NCBI GenBank assembly: GCA_003427395.1
Contig: BFEA01000826.1
Coordinates: 82,126-134,298 of the forward strand
Source of the DNA: Chara braunii
Lineage: Eukaryota; Streptophyta; Charophyceae; Charales; Characeae
Length of the DNA: 52,173 nt
Direction of reading: 5' to 3'
Below the pieces are notes generated by a model, which worked only from the letters and a program-made list of their open reading frames with translations, did no database searches and was not told where the DNA came from. Below, piece after piece: positions 21,863-31,822 of this stretch. The first letter of the stretch is position 1, and each line of letters begins with the position of its first letter. The position numbers and the translations under genes were made by a program.

Positions 21863-22156
21863 GCCAAATATAACAAAAGCTCCCNGGAAAAATGAGAATT
21901 GATGTAAGTAAAAAAAACTTAGCTCGGAAAANGCAAGNATCGACCTAACTCCTATCGCTCTAGCACGTGNCGAGCCTCTAAAGCAACTGCCTGTCAAACT
22001 GAAACTCAGACCNAGTAGTAGCCTCAACTCANTCACATGCAGGCCAAANCACAAAGGTAAGTACTCTCACCATCCCAAAGCCAACTTGNCANACAATAGT
22101 TCGTAATCTCTCGATGCTTTATTNNCTNATACCCNGATTACATAAGGCATAAAGNC

Positions 22157-22980
22157 AAGCCGTCCAATCTTATGGAACNTGCCTGACTCAGCCATTNAAT
22201 ATACANGAACANGTTGCACAANTACTTCTCTCTTCCTTTAGGCATATGGCTAAGCCGTTCATCTNAGAACAAGGCTCANCNNCCNTGAACTGTTNAATAT
22301 CCAAATNATATATACCTCTCTGCATTTAGTCTTCCAAATGGACATAGGGTTNAGCCGCTCATCTTAGAACGTTGNTCACCCNGCCCAAGTTTACCTTCAG
22401 TNATATCTCTTNAGTTATACTCTCTTCGTTTATGATAANCTATAGTCAGGCCGNCCNATCTTATNGAACCCATGCCTGACTAGCCTGTTCATAAATAAGA
22501 TAGTATAAAATATAGTCAAAATTTAGCCTTTTGGGTTCCAACATGTGCGAGGCTTTGGGCCAGACCGTCCAATCTTATGGAGCATATCTGGTCCGCTGCC
22601 AGGTTCATTTCTCTCTGATCCATTGTGTGCAGCATGAGCCCAAGACCCTCCAATCTTATGGACATGCCCTGCACTCAGCGAGGATCAGTTCCTCAGAATG
22701 AAATAGGAAGGGGCTAAGCCGTTCAATCTTATGGACTTGCTCAGGCCTCCTCGACCAGAAATAAAAGAAATAGAACAACCCCCAATCAAACATGGCAACC
22801 AAACCCTCCAATCTTATGGTACAAGTTTGGCCCCTGAAAAGTCATCCACAGTTAACCCCCCACAATTTAGAGCACTCAGACCGTCCAATCTTATGGAACT
22901 CGTTTGACCCTCCATGCAATTCAAAAATAAACACAGCGGTCAGACCGTCCAATCTTCTGGAACTGGTCTGACCCCATACG
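22157..22980. repeat. Hairpin array in the right terminal repeat
   Basis: Same ten-unit array as at 8165-8985. The last units differ between the copies: near 22880 the core is CCGTCCAATCTTATGGAAC with CAGACC before it, where the left copy reads CCATCCAATCTTGTGG. The unit near 22945 carries CAGACC/GGTCTG arms, restoring pairing that is weaker in the left copy. Confidence 0.75.
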
Positions 22981-25408
22981 ACCCATTCAGGCTCAAGCAA
23001 GACCACCTTTCACCCACCCTTCCCCCAGATGTAACCCTTTGTGTTCACAATCTGCCTTCGGGCAATTAACAAATAGAAATTGAGATTGCGCACACATTCC
23101 TTTACTTAATCTGAGTGGTGTCCTGCCAGTCAAACTAAAGTCAAAATAGGGGTGCATGCAGTATAGTCAGTCAAGCATAGCAAGACGTACAGGTAGGGGT
23201 TATACCAGAGTATATAAGGGGGAAGCAATGATTACCTCTAAGTTCCCCGCCTCCAGAACTCCTACTGAGTTCCGGCAGAGCTCCCGCAATCGGTGGGGCG
23301 AACCTCCCACAGAGGCCTTGGCACGGATTACGGGTTGCAATCCCGCCTTCAGCCTTCCTCTCAGAACCAAGGGACCAGACTTAGAGTAAGAAAGGCGGGA
23401 GGAGAATGGTTCAGTCTCTCATATCCTAGAAGGGTGCACTCAGACTCGCACGAGAGGGCCTTGGTTCCTTGACCCGCCTGAGGGCCCTGCAATGACGGCC
23501 AATACGTAACAGCTCAGTCAAAACTGTAATCAAATCGCTAAACACCCCCCCCCTCTCTGACGATCCTCCCAAATCGCAGCAACTAACTCTTCCCCCCCCC
23601 GATCGAAACGCCGCTTCCCAACTCATAGGGCTGCGTTCACAGGGTCCTCTTCCGCCCTCTATTCCAAACATTGAAAGCACCCAGTGAGCCACCCAGCAGC
23701 GCACAGTAGAGAAACGCAGTTGAGCAACAAGGTGCACAATAACGGAGCAGCAAATGATGCTGCACTGAGCTCACACCCCTGTGAACTCTCTCTTCTGCAG
23801 CAACCGCAGACCTCAACTGAGCCTACGCTACTCCGCTAGATACGGTGGGCAGCGCCCCGACCAATCAGGTAAGCTTGCAGCCTCCGCGGCTGGTCTTCTT
23901 ACGCATGCAGTTTGATAAGATGAGCACCTCCCAGGCCAACAGATTGATTTTCGCTCCCTATCGCTAACCTGCTGCAACACCGTTCAGCCACCATGCACCG
24001 ATCCACGGGAAGGGCCTTTACTTACCTCCCATTCATCACTCCTCCAATCTACAGTGGAGACAACACACCGGTCGGCATCTGGACCTACAGCCTTTGCATC
24101 AATCGCACTGAGACCGAATGTAGTGACAATAGCGATGAACACCAAAGCCCCGGCGCGCCCCGCATCTGTGCGCAACAAAGAAGGCACCGTAGTAATACAC
24201 AAGGTCGAACAGCACGGGCCTCGGCGGCCGTGCGTAACAAGCACAATCGCTGCCTCTTCCCACTTGACGAGCCACGAACAACTCAGTAGCAACACAACCC
24301 GTGGCAGGAGCAATAACGGGGCACAGGGCACCATCAGCAAGGCAACCAGCCTTCAAGCGACAGCGAAGTAGCACAACGAAGCAGCAAGGCGCAAGGCAAC
24401 AGCAACAACATGGCTATACCGCGCAGAGACTCGTCACCCTGCAAGGAATCTACATGCGAAGCGAACTGGACAGGTAGCAGGGCAGCAGCGGAGTGCAGAC
24501 AGAGATGCCCGCACACCCACCTCAAAACAAAGCAGCTCGTCACCTGCTCACATCACGATTGAATCGCGCAGGCCGTCGGCTCCTACCACCCGCTGAGCCA
24601 AGGAGTCACTCCAACACTCACGCGTCGTCACCTATAGGCAATGCAGACACCCCGAACCGAGCGGCCCCCATCCCAACNTGCCTGGGGCGGTGGGTGTTGG
24701 CACCCCGATCCCACTTCCTTCTCTNCCCANGTAAGCGNTGTACCTCTCTCNCCCTCCCTCTCTCACGCCCGCTGCTACGATCACCTCCGTGCGAGCATCC
24801 AAGGCCCAATCGTCGCGACGGACGAGGTGCCCGCCACCGCAGCAGGTAAGCCTTCAATCCGGCCTTGTTTCCCACTTCCTCGACTGCTTGAGCTCGTAGC
24901 CAGGATGAATTTTCACCGCAAAACCGGCCAGATACATCATCCCCTTACTAACTCTCATTTTACTTACTATCTACTAAAAACGACCTGAGATTTGAGGTCG
25001 CTCGCCGTTAAAACCCCCAAATGACATCTTCCCCAGCCCGAACTCATTGACATTCGGGCGAGATAGGCCCGTTTCCTATCCGTAGCCATACTCCTTTCAA
25101 TCACCAAATATACCTGGTCGGGAAACCAAGCCAAGTTCGTTCCCCTCTTAGTAACTTTCTTCCCACTAACCTAGAGCTTAACCAATATTGCTATTGACTT
25201 CGTCCTCCCTCTAAACCTCTATCTCACTCCTCCTTTCACTCGATTCTTTCAAGAATCCAGCGAGATTTCACTTCTCCATTCCTCACCTTCTCCCTGTCTT
25301 CCATAGCTCCCCGCAGTGCTTCTTCTTACTAACTCTACTCACACCCCTCCCACCACCAAACTAACTCTACCAATCATTTCGCAGTGCCCAACAACCCCCG
25401 AAACGGAT

Positions 25409-25452
25409 CTTTACTCGCCCGTTTTCGTTAAGAAATGGGCGAGCTACTTTAC
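25409..25452. repeat. 38-bp hairpin insertion present only in the right terminal repeat
   Basis: The left copy has GATCTTTACTTTCGCTC. The right copy has an extra 38 bases here, made of a hairpin (CTCGCCC at 25414-25420 with GGGCGAG at 25437-25443) and a second TTTACT, so the hairpin is bracketed by 6-bp direct repeats. The stem is of the same CTCG...CGAG type as the hairpin at 11247-11268. Confidence 0.7.
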
Positions 25453-26425
25453 TTTCGCTCCTACCGCAGTTACCTCCGCCATCTCTTCGCGCCTATTTTT
25501 TCGACTAACTCCCACTCCACTACCTTTCTCACTAATCTACCCCCACCAATCGACTCGCCCGGGGCCAAAACCCCAGGGTCACCTCCTTCCCCGATCGATT
25601 CTAACAGGGAATGAGCGGGCTAAGCCTCCTCCGCTACGCTCACATCTTCCCACTTCGCCATCTCCGCGTTGCTCCCTCGGAAGCACCTGGCCCAGCCCAC
25701 ATCCATGTTCGTTCCAATCTTCTCCCTGCCACCTGCTATCTCCGCTCTCCGCCTCCTACCATTAGTGTCGCCCCCTTTCCTCCGTATGCACCTCGGCACG
25801 AGTCCCAGCAGGGTTCGTCCCGTCCCTCCTTTCTGATCGCTACCTTCATTGTTGAAAGCACCCGGCGCAGTATCGCGCCTGGGTTCATTCAACTTTCTCA
25901 GCCCTCTCCTCGTAGCCCGTTACACTGCCAACTCGTCGCCCCTGCCTTTTACCTCTCCTGCCGTGACGTCCTGCCCCCTGCCTGCTCCGTTCGTCCTTCC
26001 TTCTTCCGTCTCAACAGTACCTGGCGCTAACCCCCGCCCAGGTTCACTCGATCCCTTACCCCTTTGCCTTGCCCCGCTCGTCTGCGCTAGTTCTCCCCTC
26101 CGGCTCGGCAATGTCCAACGCAAAACTGGCCCGACTACTCCAGCGCCACCTAGGACTTCTCTGAAGTCGATTACCGGCAGCTCGGAGAGTCCTCCGCTCT
26201 TACACCCGGGCCCAACAAGTGACTTGGCCGACGACTCCTCCCATGGCCTCTCCCGCTCTTTCCTCAAGCAAGAAATGTCGTCGTCTCAACCTCCATCGGC
26301 CGGTTCCCGCACAAGCAGCCCCCCCCCCCGGCGGCATACCCTGTCGTACAGACTAGCGGCCTCGGTAAGCCGGGCCCCTTTCCCCGTCGGTCTACATGTA
26401 CCCCGGTGCAACCCTGCTTCCGGGT

Positions 26426-26514
26426 CCATTTCAAATCTCTGTGCATATTCCTTGCGCCGTGGACATGCAAATCTTCCCTGTATCGTTCCAACTTTAACGG
26501 ATGTCCCGAAGAAC
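26426..26514 (-). ncRNA. U6 snRNA-derived module in the right terminal repeat
   Basis: Counterpart of 12389-12477, at the same distance (882 bp) from the repeat end. It begins GTTCTTCGGGACATCCG and keeps TTGGAACGATACAG and GCGCAAGGA. The two modules differ by a few bases, so the U6-like sequence predates the divergence of the repeats and was not added to one copy later. Confidence 0.8.
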
Positions 26515-27365
26515 CTAGCCGCGGTGGTACCCTACCCGCGGCTCTTCAAAATTTACACCGCCGGCCGCAGTCCCGCGCCCCAAACCAAAACGGGCCCACG
26601 AATAATAGCAAAGAAAACAAAAATAAAATAAAATAACATAAACAAAAATCCCTAAGCAGGGTGCGGGGACAACTAAAATCCATCGGTCTCGTGGACCGGG
26701 TCTGTCACCGCCCCCATTAACAAAACCAAAAAGGGATAGCCCCGTCGGGCCCTCAACCCCCTCAGTTTTCTCCACAACACTCCGCCGCTGCTGCGCCAAC
26801 ACCCGCCGGGCTCGATCCCTGAACCTCCATAGTAACAGTCCGCTGTCGTAACCTATAGGGCTATGCCCAAGCTTGAAACCAGCACCCGCAGGGTACCATA
26901 CAAGGCAGTGTGGCGCGGCGCTTTGGGCCATCAAACTGGCTGCGCGGCTCCCAGTGCCCGTGCCGGCTTGCTTACACCATGCCATAATTGCCCTGCGCGC
27001 CATCCTACGACACCCCCCCTCCCCGCACCAAGTCGCGCCGTCGCTGCCAATGCCGTCGTCGAGGTCGTTGTCCGCACGCTCGCAAGTCTCGGTCAAACGT
27101 ACCAATCAAAAGGAAAATATCCCTAAATCCTGCTTAATCAGAAATAAATAAAGTAAGTAATATCATTAAACAAAGCGATCGACGTCCGAGTCGGCTTTAT
27201 AATCAACGACAGAAAAGAATCACGCGCGCCTTTAACCTGCGTGCCCACACACTCTCTATTGTGGTCAACCGCCCAGTGAACGCAATTACAGACGCAGTCG
27301 CGCCTCGCGCGGTATACTTAAACTTTAAACCAAGACTATTTTCTGTCACTTGCAAAAACCAGGGT

Positions 27366-27387
27366 GAATACCCTTGTAAGGGTATTC
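27366..27387. repeat. Terminal palindrome of the right LTR
   Basis: GAATACCCTT and its reverse complement separated by GT, just inside the repeat end, equivalent to 13327-13352. Confidence 0.75.
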
Positions 27388-27544
27388 GCGCCGACAGCGC
27401 CCAACGGTCGGGAGATTCGAATACTTTAGCCGGCCCCCTCTCTCCTGATTGCGCAGTGTCTTCCGCAACAGAATATGTTAGCCTGCTTTTGTCAATAGCT
27501 ATGATCGGCCGTTTGCACCATTGACCCTCACCATTTCCTGGACG

Positions 27545-29477
27545 CCCACGGTTGTCTTGTAGCTGTTGCTGTCGTCCACGTGCGTTTCATGGCCGATGTC
27601 TTTCGGAGGCTGCCGTTGCTGGTGCTGGTCGTCCTCATGCTCCTCCTCTTAAATGTCTTCCACGTGTGTATCCTCGGCATCCTTCCCCGACGTGGCCGCA
27701 AAAGACCGTCTTCAAAGAAGGGCGTCAGTATGGAGGGGCGCCAGGAGGATGTGCAGGTCTGCAAGGGATCAGGGTGGTGGCCAGCGTGCTGGGCTGAGGC
27801 CGTCCAGAAGTTCAAGGCCATCGGAGCGGTCTGGGTATGCGCACCTGCCACCGCACTTACAACCTCTGCCGGACACGTCCGACGAGGAGGCGGAGGATAG
27901 ATGGTCACGGACCGTGCCGCTGGAAAGCGGGTACAGCCAGGAGTGGGCGGCTACAGAGCTATGTGGAAGCCGCGACGGCGGTAATGGGCGGTCGTGCAAC
28001 AAACTCCTCCAACAGGGGCTGAGTGGCAACGAAGGCGGTGGCGGCGTGAATCTTTCATTCAGGCTGTGTAGCGGGAGGTCGCCAGCCACCTCGCGAACGG
28101 TCATCGTCAACAACCATCCCGACGACGGCGGTGGACAATTGACGGCTGCTGCGCAGTCATCGAAGTCTCCAGTGCCGGTCCGAGAGGCGTCGAGGAACAA
28201 CAGGGATCCTTTGAGGCAGCAATACCGGTCGTCGTCTGTGTCGAGGGGTGCCTCAGCTCACCCCCTGTGGATGCAGTCTTCGTCNCCCCCNCCCGCCAGT
28301 TCAACTGTTGCCCGCCATCGAGACGAATGTGGGGAGACGGATTGTGGCATCGCCGATGTTGGTGATGCACGCGACGGGAGGGAGGTGTGGGCAGAACAGT
28401 GACGGACGCTTCATCCACGACGGGAGGAATCCATAACTCGGGGGGTGCAGTGACAGTGTGTGGGGGAGGAGGAAAACGAGGGGGATGCACCTGGGGTGGG
28501 CGCGGACGATCAGGAGTGGAACGACGACAGCGGCGAAGGTGGGGAGGATGACGCAAGCTACGTATTGCCGTTCAAGCAAAGCAGCATAGGAGGGAGGGGC
28601 GGGAAAACGAGCGTGTGTGCTCGCAATGGTCGTCGGGGGAAAAACGCGGCGGGGAACGGGAGCGATGCCGAAGGTGACGCTGATGCGGAAAGAGGTCGTC
28701 ACTTCTGGTCCGTCGACGACATGATAACCCTCATCCGGGCTAAACGTGACCAGGACGCACATCTGCAGGGGATGGGTACCACATACGCTCGTATGAAGCC
28801 ATGAGAATGAAGGTGGTTGGATGTGGCGTAGAGGTTGAAGAAGGTGGGCGTCGACAGAGGAGAAGAACAGTGCGGGAAGATATGGGACAATTTGATGCAA
28901 CAGTTCAATAAGGTGCATCACTTCCAAGGCTTGTCCGGGAAACGGGACTTCTTCCAATTCTCTGAAAAGAGAGGTTGTCGAAGGGCTTCAATTTCAACAT
29001 GGATCATGCGGTTTACGACGAGATACTGGGGTCGACCGCCAAGAGCCACACCATAAACCCGAAGAACAACGCCGACACTGGTGCTCCGGGTGGCATGTGT
29101 CTGTCATCCACCACTTTTGCGGATCCTGAATTTGTGGGCGATGGGGACACTGGTACAGGGCACGACGACGACGAGGACGGGTCAGAGAGAGTTTCTTCTC
29201 AAACGACGGAAGCCCTGCTGGTTTCGGCAAGAGGAAGAGCACGAGGCAGCAAACTTTCGAAGCGCTGACAGAATGCATGGAGAAGCACGGGGCTCTTGTG
29301 GCATCGGCGATGAAGAGCAACAGCAAGCTGCAGTGCTCCATCCAAATCCGGCAGTGTGAGGCGTTGGAAGCAGAGGTCGAAGTGCAGAAAAAGCACTACG
29401 CAGCGTCTGATGAAGTTAGCAAACTGATGTGTCAAGCTCTACTGGAGATAGCGAAGGCCATCCGCGAGCGTTAGAGT
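27545..29477 (+). pseudogene. Trihelix (Myb/SANT-like DNA-binding) pseudogene
   Basis: From about 27653 a low-complexity Ser/Arg/Asp-rich N-terminal region is open to 28402. The same frame resumes at 28460 with an acidic stretch and then a trihelix-type domain: HFWSVDDMITLIRAKRDQD, a broken segment RWLDVA, RLKKVGVDRGEEQCGKIWDN and LMQQFNKVHHFQGLSGKRDF. The spaced tryptophans and the QC(G)K.W.NL motif are characteristic. Three stops (28802, 28808 and 28829) interrupt the domain. The frame then shifts near 28970 to KGFNFNMDHAVYDEILG... and again near 29270 to a C-terminal helix (IRQCEALEAEVEVQKKHYAA) ending AIRER at 29474. Intact relatives would be nuclear DNA-binding proteins; Myb/SANT-like accessory proteins of PIF/Harbinger transposons are an alternative. 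With at least five lesions this copy is not functional. Confidence 0.7.
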
Positions 29478-29548
29478 TTGATGAAGTTAGCAAACTGATG
29501 TGTCAAGCTCTGCTGGAGATAGCGAAGGCCATCCGCGAGCGTTAGAGT
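29407..29548 (+). repeat. 71-bp tandem duplication over the trihelix stop codon
   Basis: GATGAAGTTAGCAAACTGAT through CGTTAGAGTTT occurs twice back to back with one A/G difference (CTCTACTGG, CTCTGCTGG). The second unit lies after the stop. The single difference argues against a pure assembly duplication. Confidence 0.85.
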
Positions 29549-29936
29549 TTGTGCCACCTCTTTTGTGCGCATTGCAACTACCATCATCTGGACGACGTGA
29601 AAGTGAGAGTCTTTCCATCATCGATGTAGCGGTCACCTGCCCGTCGTGCACATGACGGTTCCCGATTGACCGTGCTGGCCAGGGAATTGGGTGGTGGTCC
29701 GATTGGGTGGATGACTTGTCCTGTCACATTGACGTCTGTTTCTTTTTTTGTTTTATTTTTGGGGTTTTTCGTAGGCTACAGCGTTTGTCAGGACCGATAA
29801 TTCCGTCATCTCTTAATTTATATTGGCGCCGATGAAGTGCAGTATGCACGTCCCTTTTTTAAATGACGACTTCAGTTTGCTATTTCTCTCTCCCTTTTAT
29901 CTATCTACTTGTCTCTCTCCCTCTGTCTCTCTGTTT

Positions 29937-30004
<68 letters not shown>

Positions 30005-30703
30005 CCAGCGGAATGAAATGCAAAGGTGTAATGAAGGTGTTGTTTTCAATGTCGTCCGTTTATGAAATGTTGTTGTTCATATCGTGAATACCCTCACACA
30101 GTCGTTCATGGAGATGTAGTGTTTGTGTTCATTGAAAGTTGTCGTCTAAATGTGGAAGTCCAATCATTACAAGTGGAGATTTCGAAATGTGTTGTTTCCT
30201 GTTATCTTATGTGGTGTCGCTGTCGATCCCTGGGTGGGGTGGCGGTTGTTGGAGGTCCAGGTGGCGAGAGGAGGGGGGGGGAGGGGGGGGGGGGGGGGTC
30301 GTTGACACCTTTCCCGCCAAACCAAACCCCTCCCCCCCCCCTCCCAGATATGTACGTTATGGTTGTTCGGGGGTGGTGGTGGTGGAGGCAGCGTGCTTTG
30401 GGGGGGTAGGTGAGTTTCGTGCTTGGGTACTTTCGTGATGTGCATGTTTTTTCAGCAGGGGACGTGGATGGCGACTGTTATGGGGGTTGCCTTTCGGGGT
30501 GGGGGGTCCTTCGCCACCAAAATTGACGAAGGGTGGCGAGAAAATGGGTGGCGGGTCACTGGCCAGCGCCAGTCTACCCCGCGACCTTTGGCCTTTCGTG
30601 ATGGTGATAAGCCCCACGACACCATCGTTTCGATGGGAGGGCGATGCAATTGTCGTTTACTTGTTTTGGGTACTGCTCGTTCGTCGCCGTCCACCAAGCT
30701 TGA
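29549..30703. other. Intergenic DNA with a CT microsatellite and a G-rich tract
   Basis: It holds a (CT)n run at 29941-30002, a G-rich patch at 30270-30300 and a C-rich patch at 30329-30345. Overlapping short frames on both strands show no domain. No gene is seen. Confidence 0.55.
29941..30002. repeat. (CT)n microsatellite
   Basis: About 31 uninterrupted CT units. Confidence 0.95.
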
Positions 30704-31420
30704 GTGTGTGTTTATAAGGACACGGTCGTCCTTGCCAAATGCACGATTGGGCTCCAAACGCACGCATCACGGTACACACGCCAACCTTCTCGCTGTGTCG
30801 CCTTTACCTGCTCCTGCCTCCTCTCCCCACTTGTTCTTCTCCGCCGCACGAAGGTAGTCGCACGCTGCACTCCGCCTTCGTGGACGATCCGCGCCTTCCA
30901 GCGGGTTCACTGTGACGTGCACGCTCTACGAAGGTCACTTGATGCCACTTTATATGCCCGTGTTCGACGCCGTCGTCGTCTTCCTAGCCGCCTTCATCGC
31001 CTTTCTCACCATCCTCGCTTTCGTCGCTATCGTCACCATCGTCGTCGCGATCGTGGCCGTCGCCTTGCTAAGTGCACGGGACCATCCACCATTGTCGTCA
31101 CCGCATCCGCCGTGGGACATCTGAATGTCATTGTATCGTTCTTCCATCGTGGAGTGCAGCTCAGATTCGTCATCGTCAACGCCATCATCGCCATCATCTT
31201 CACGTTAGTTGTCTTTCCCGCCGTCTCCGCCATCGTCTTCGTCGCTGTTACGGGTCGTCATCGACAACGTCTTTCGGCCCGTCGACGACAGCAACGACAT
31301 CATCGACATACCCACCATCGCAGTCAAGACGACGATCCAAATCTGATGACACATTTCGCCATCGCCGCGGAGATCTTGACTTCGCGGGTGATCAAGCTTG
31401 AAGTGGGTATGTCGTGCGTC

Positions 31421-31822
31421 ATGACGTCCCACGGTTCTGGACGAGGCAAGTCCGTCGCCAACCTGGCAGTTGAAGCGGCTACCCGGGAGAAAAAAGGCCG
31501 CCACATCGCAAACAAGAAGAGGAAGCTCGTCCAAGGCGGCCCCTCACTTACGAGGTATGTCGAGGATGAAGAGTGGGTGGCGTCGGAGAAGGAAAGCGAC
31601 TTCGAGGAAGAGGAGGAAGTGTCGTTGAAGCGGAAGTCCTCGAGGCGGGGAAGTGGAGGCCTTCGGATCGAGGACGTTAGTGAAAGACGTGGTGGAGGAG
31701 GCTGCGTAATAATGGAAGACGTCATCGACGTCGACGCCGCGACGGCATCTTGGCAGCCTGCGGCAGGGCGGGGGAACTGCCCTCGCACAGCAAAATCGCA
31801 CGTCCGTGCCACGTGTGAATGA
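31421..31822 (+). CDS. Hypothetical charged protein, possibly a gene fragment
   Basis: The open frame is longer (from 30704), but only the part from the Met at 31421 looks protein-like: MTSHGSGRGKSVANLAVEAA, a basic RKK segment, then an acidic stretch (SEKESDFEEEEEVSLKRKSS) and a Gly-rich turn, ending RATCE. No domain is recognised. The upstream part is Val/Arg-rich and mirrors a GAC/GAT-rich opposite strand. A terminal-repeat fragment begins 119 bp after the stop, so this may be the 5' remnant of a disrupted gene, perhaps from a transposon. Low certainty. Confidence 0.3.
   Translation: MTSHGSGRGKSVANLAVEAATREKKGRHIANKKRKLVQGGPSLTRYVEDEEWVASEKESDFEEEEEVSLKRKSSRRGSGGLRIEDVSERRGGGGCVIMEDVIDVDAATASWQPAAGRGNCPRTAKSHVRATCE

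Larger units (their letters stand above)
5802..27396 (-). mobile_element. Giant non-autonomous LTR-retrotransposon candidate (21.6 kb)
   Basis: Two direct repeats of about 7.6 kb (5802-13359 and 19794-27396) flank 6434 bp of interior. The repeats begin TGTCGGGCGC and end GCGCCGACA, giving TG...CA ends with a short imperfect inverted repeat. A third copy at 31941 starts at the same base. GCGC on the outer left (5798-5801) and outer right (27397-27400) could be a 4-bp target-site duplication. The interior codes on the minus strand, so the 5' repeat would be 19794-27396. The primer-binding site would fall in the N gap and cannot be read, and no convincing polypurine tract adjoins 13360. Only gag-like coding and one extra ORF are seen, with no protease, reverse transcriptase or integrase. 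Long terminal repeats plus an ORF upstream of gag recall Ogre/Tat elements, but that assignment is inference. Confidence 0.7.
19794..27396 (-). repeat. Giant terminal repeat, right copy (5' LTR if read on minus)
   Basis: 7603 bp, collinear with 5802-13359 at an offset of 13992 in its first half. Bases 19794-20500 contain extra single Ns. From about 20500 to 22750 every N coincides with one in the left copy. Differences accumulate at 22750-23030 and after 24860. The right edge is CCGACA at 27391-27396. Confidence 0.85.
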
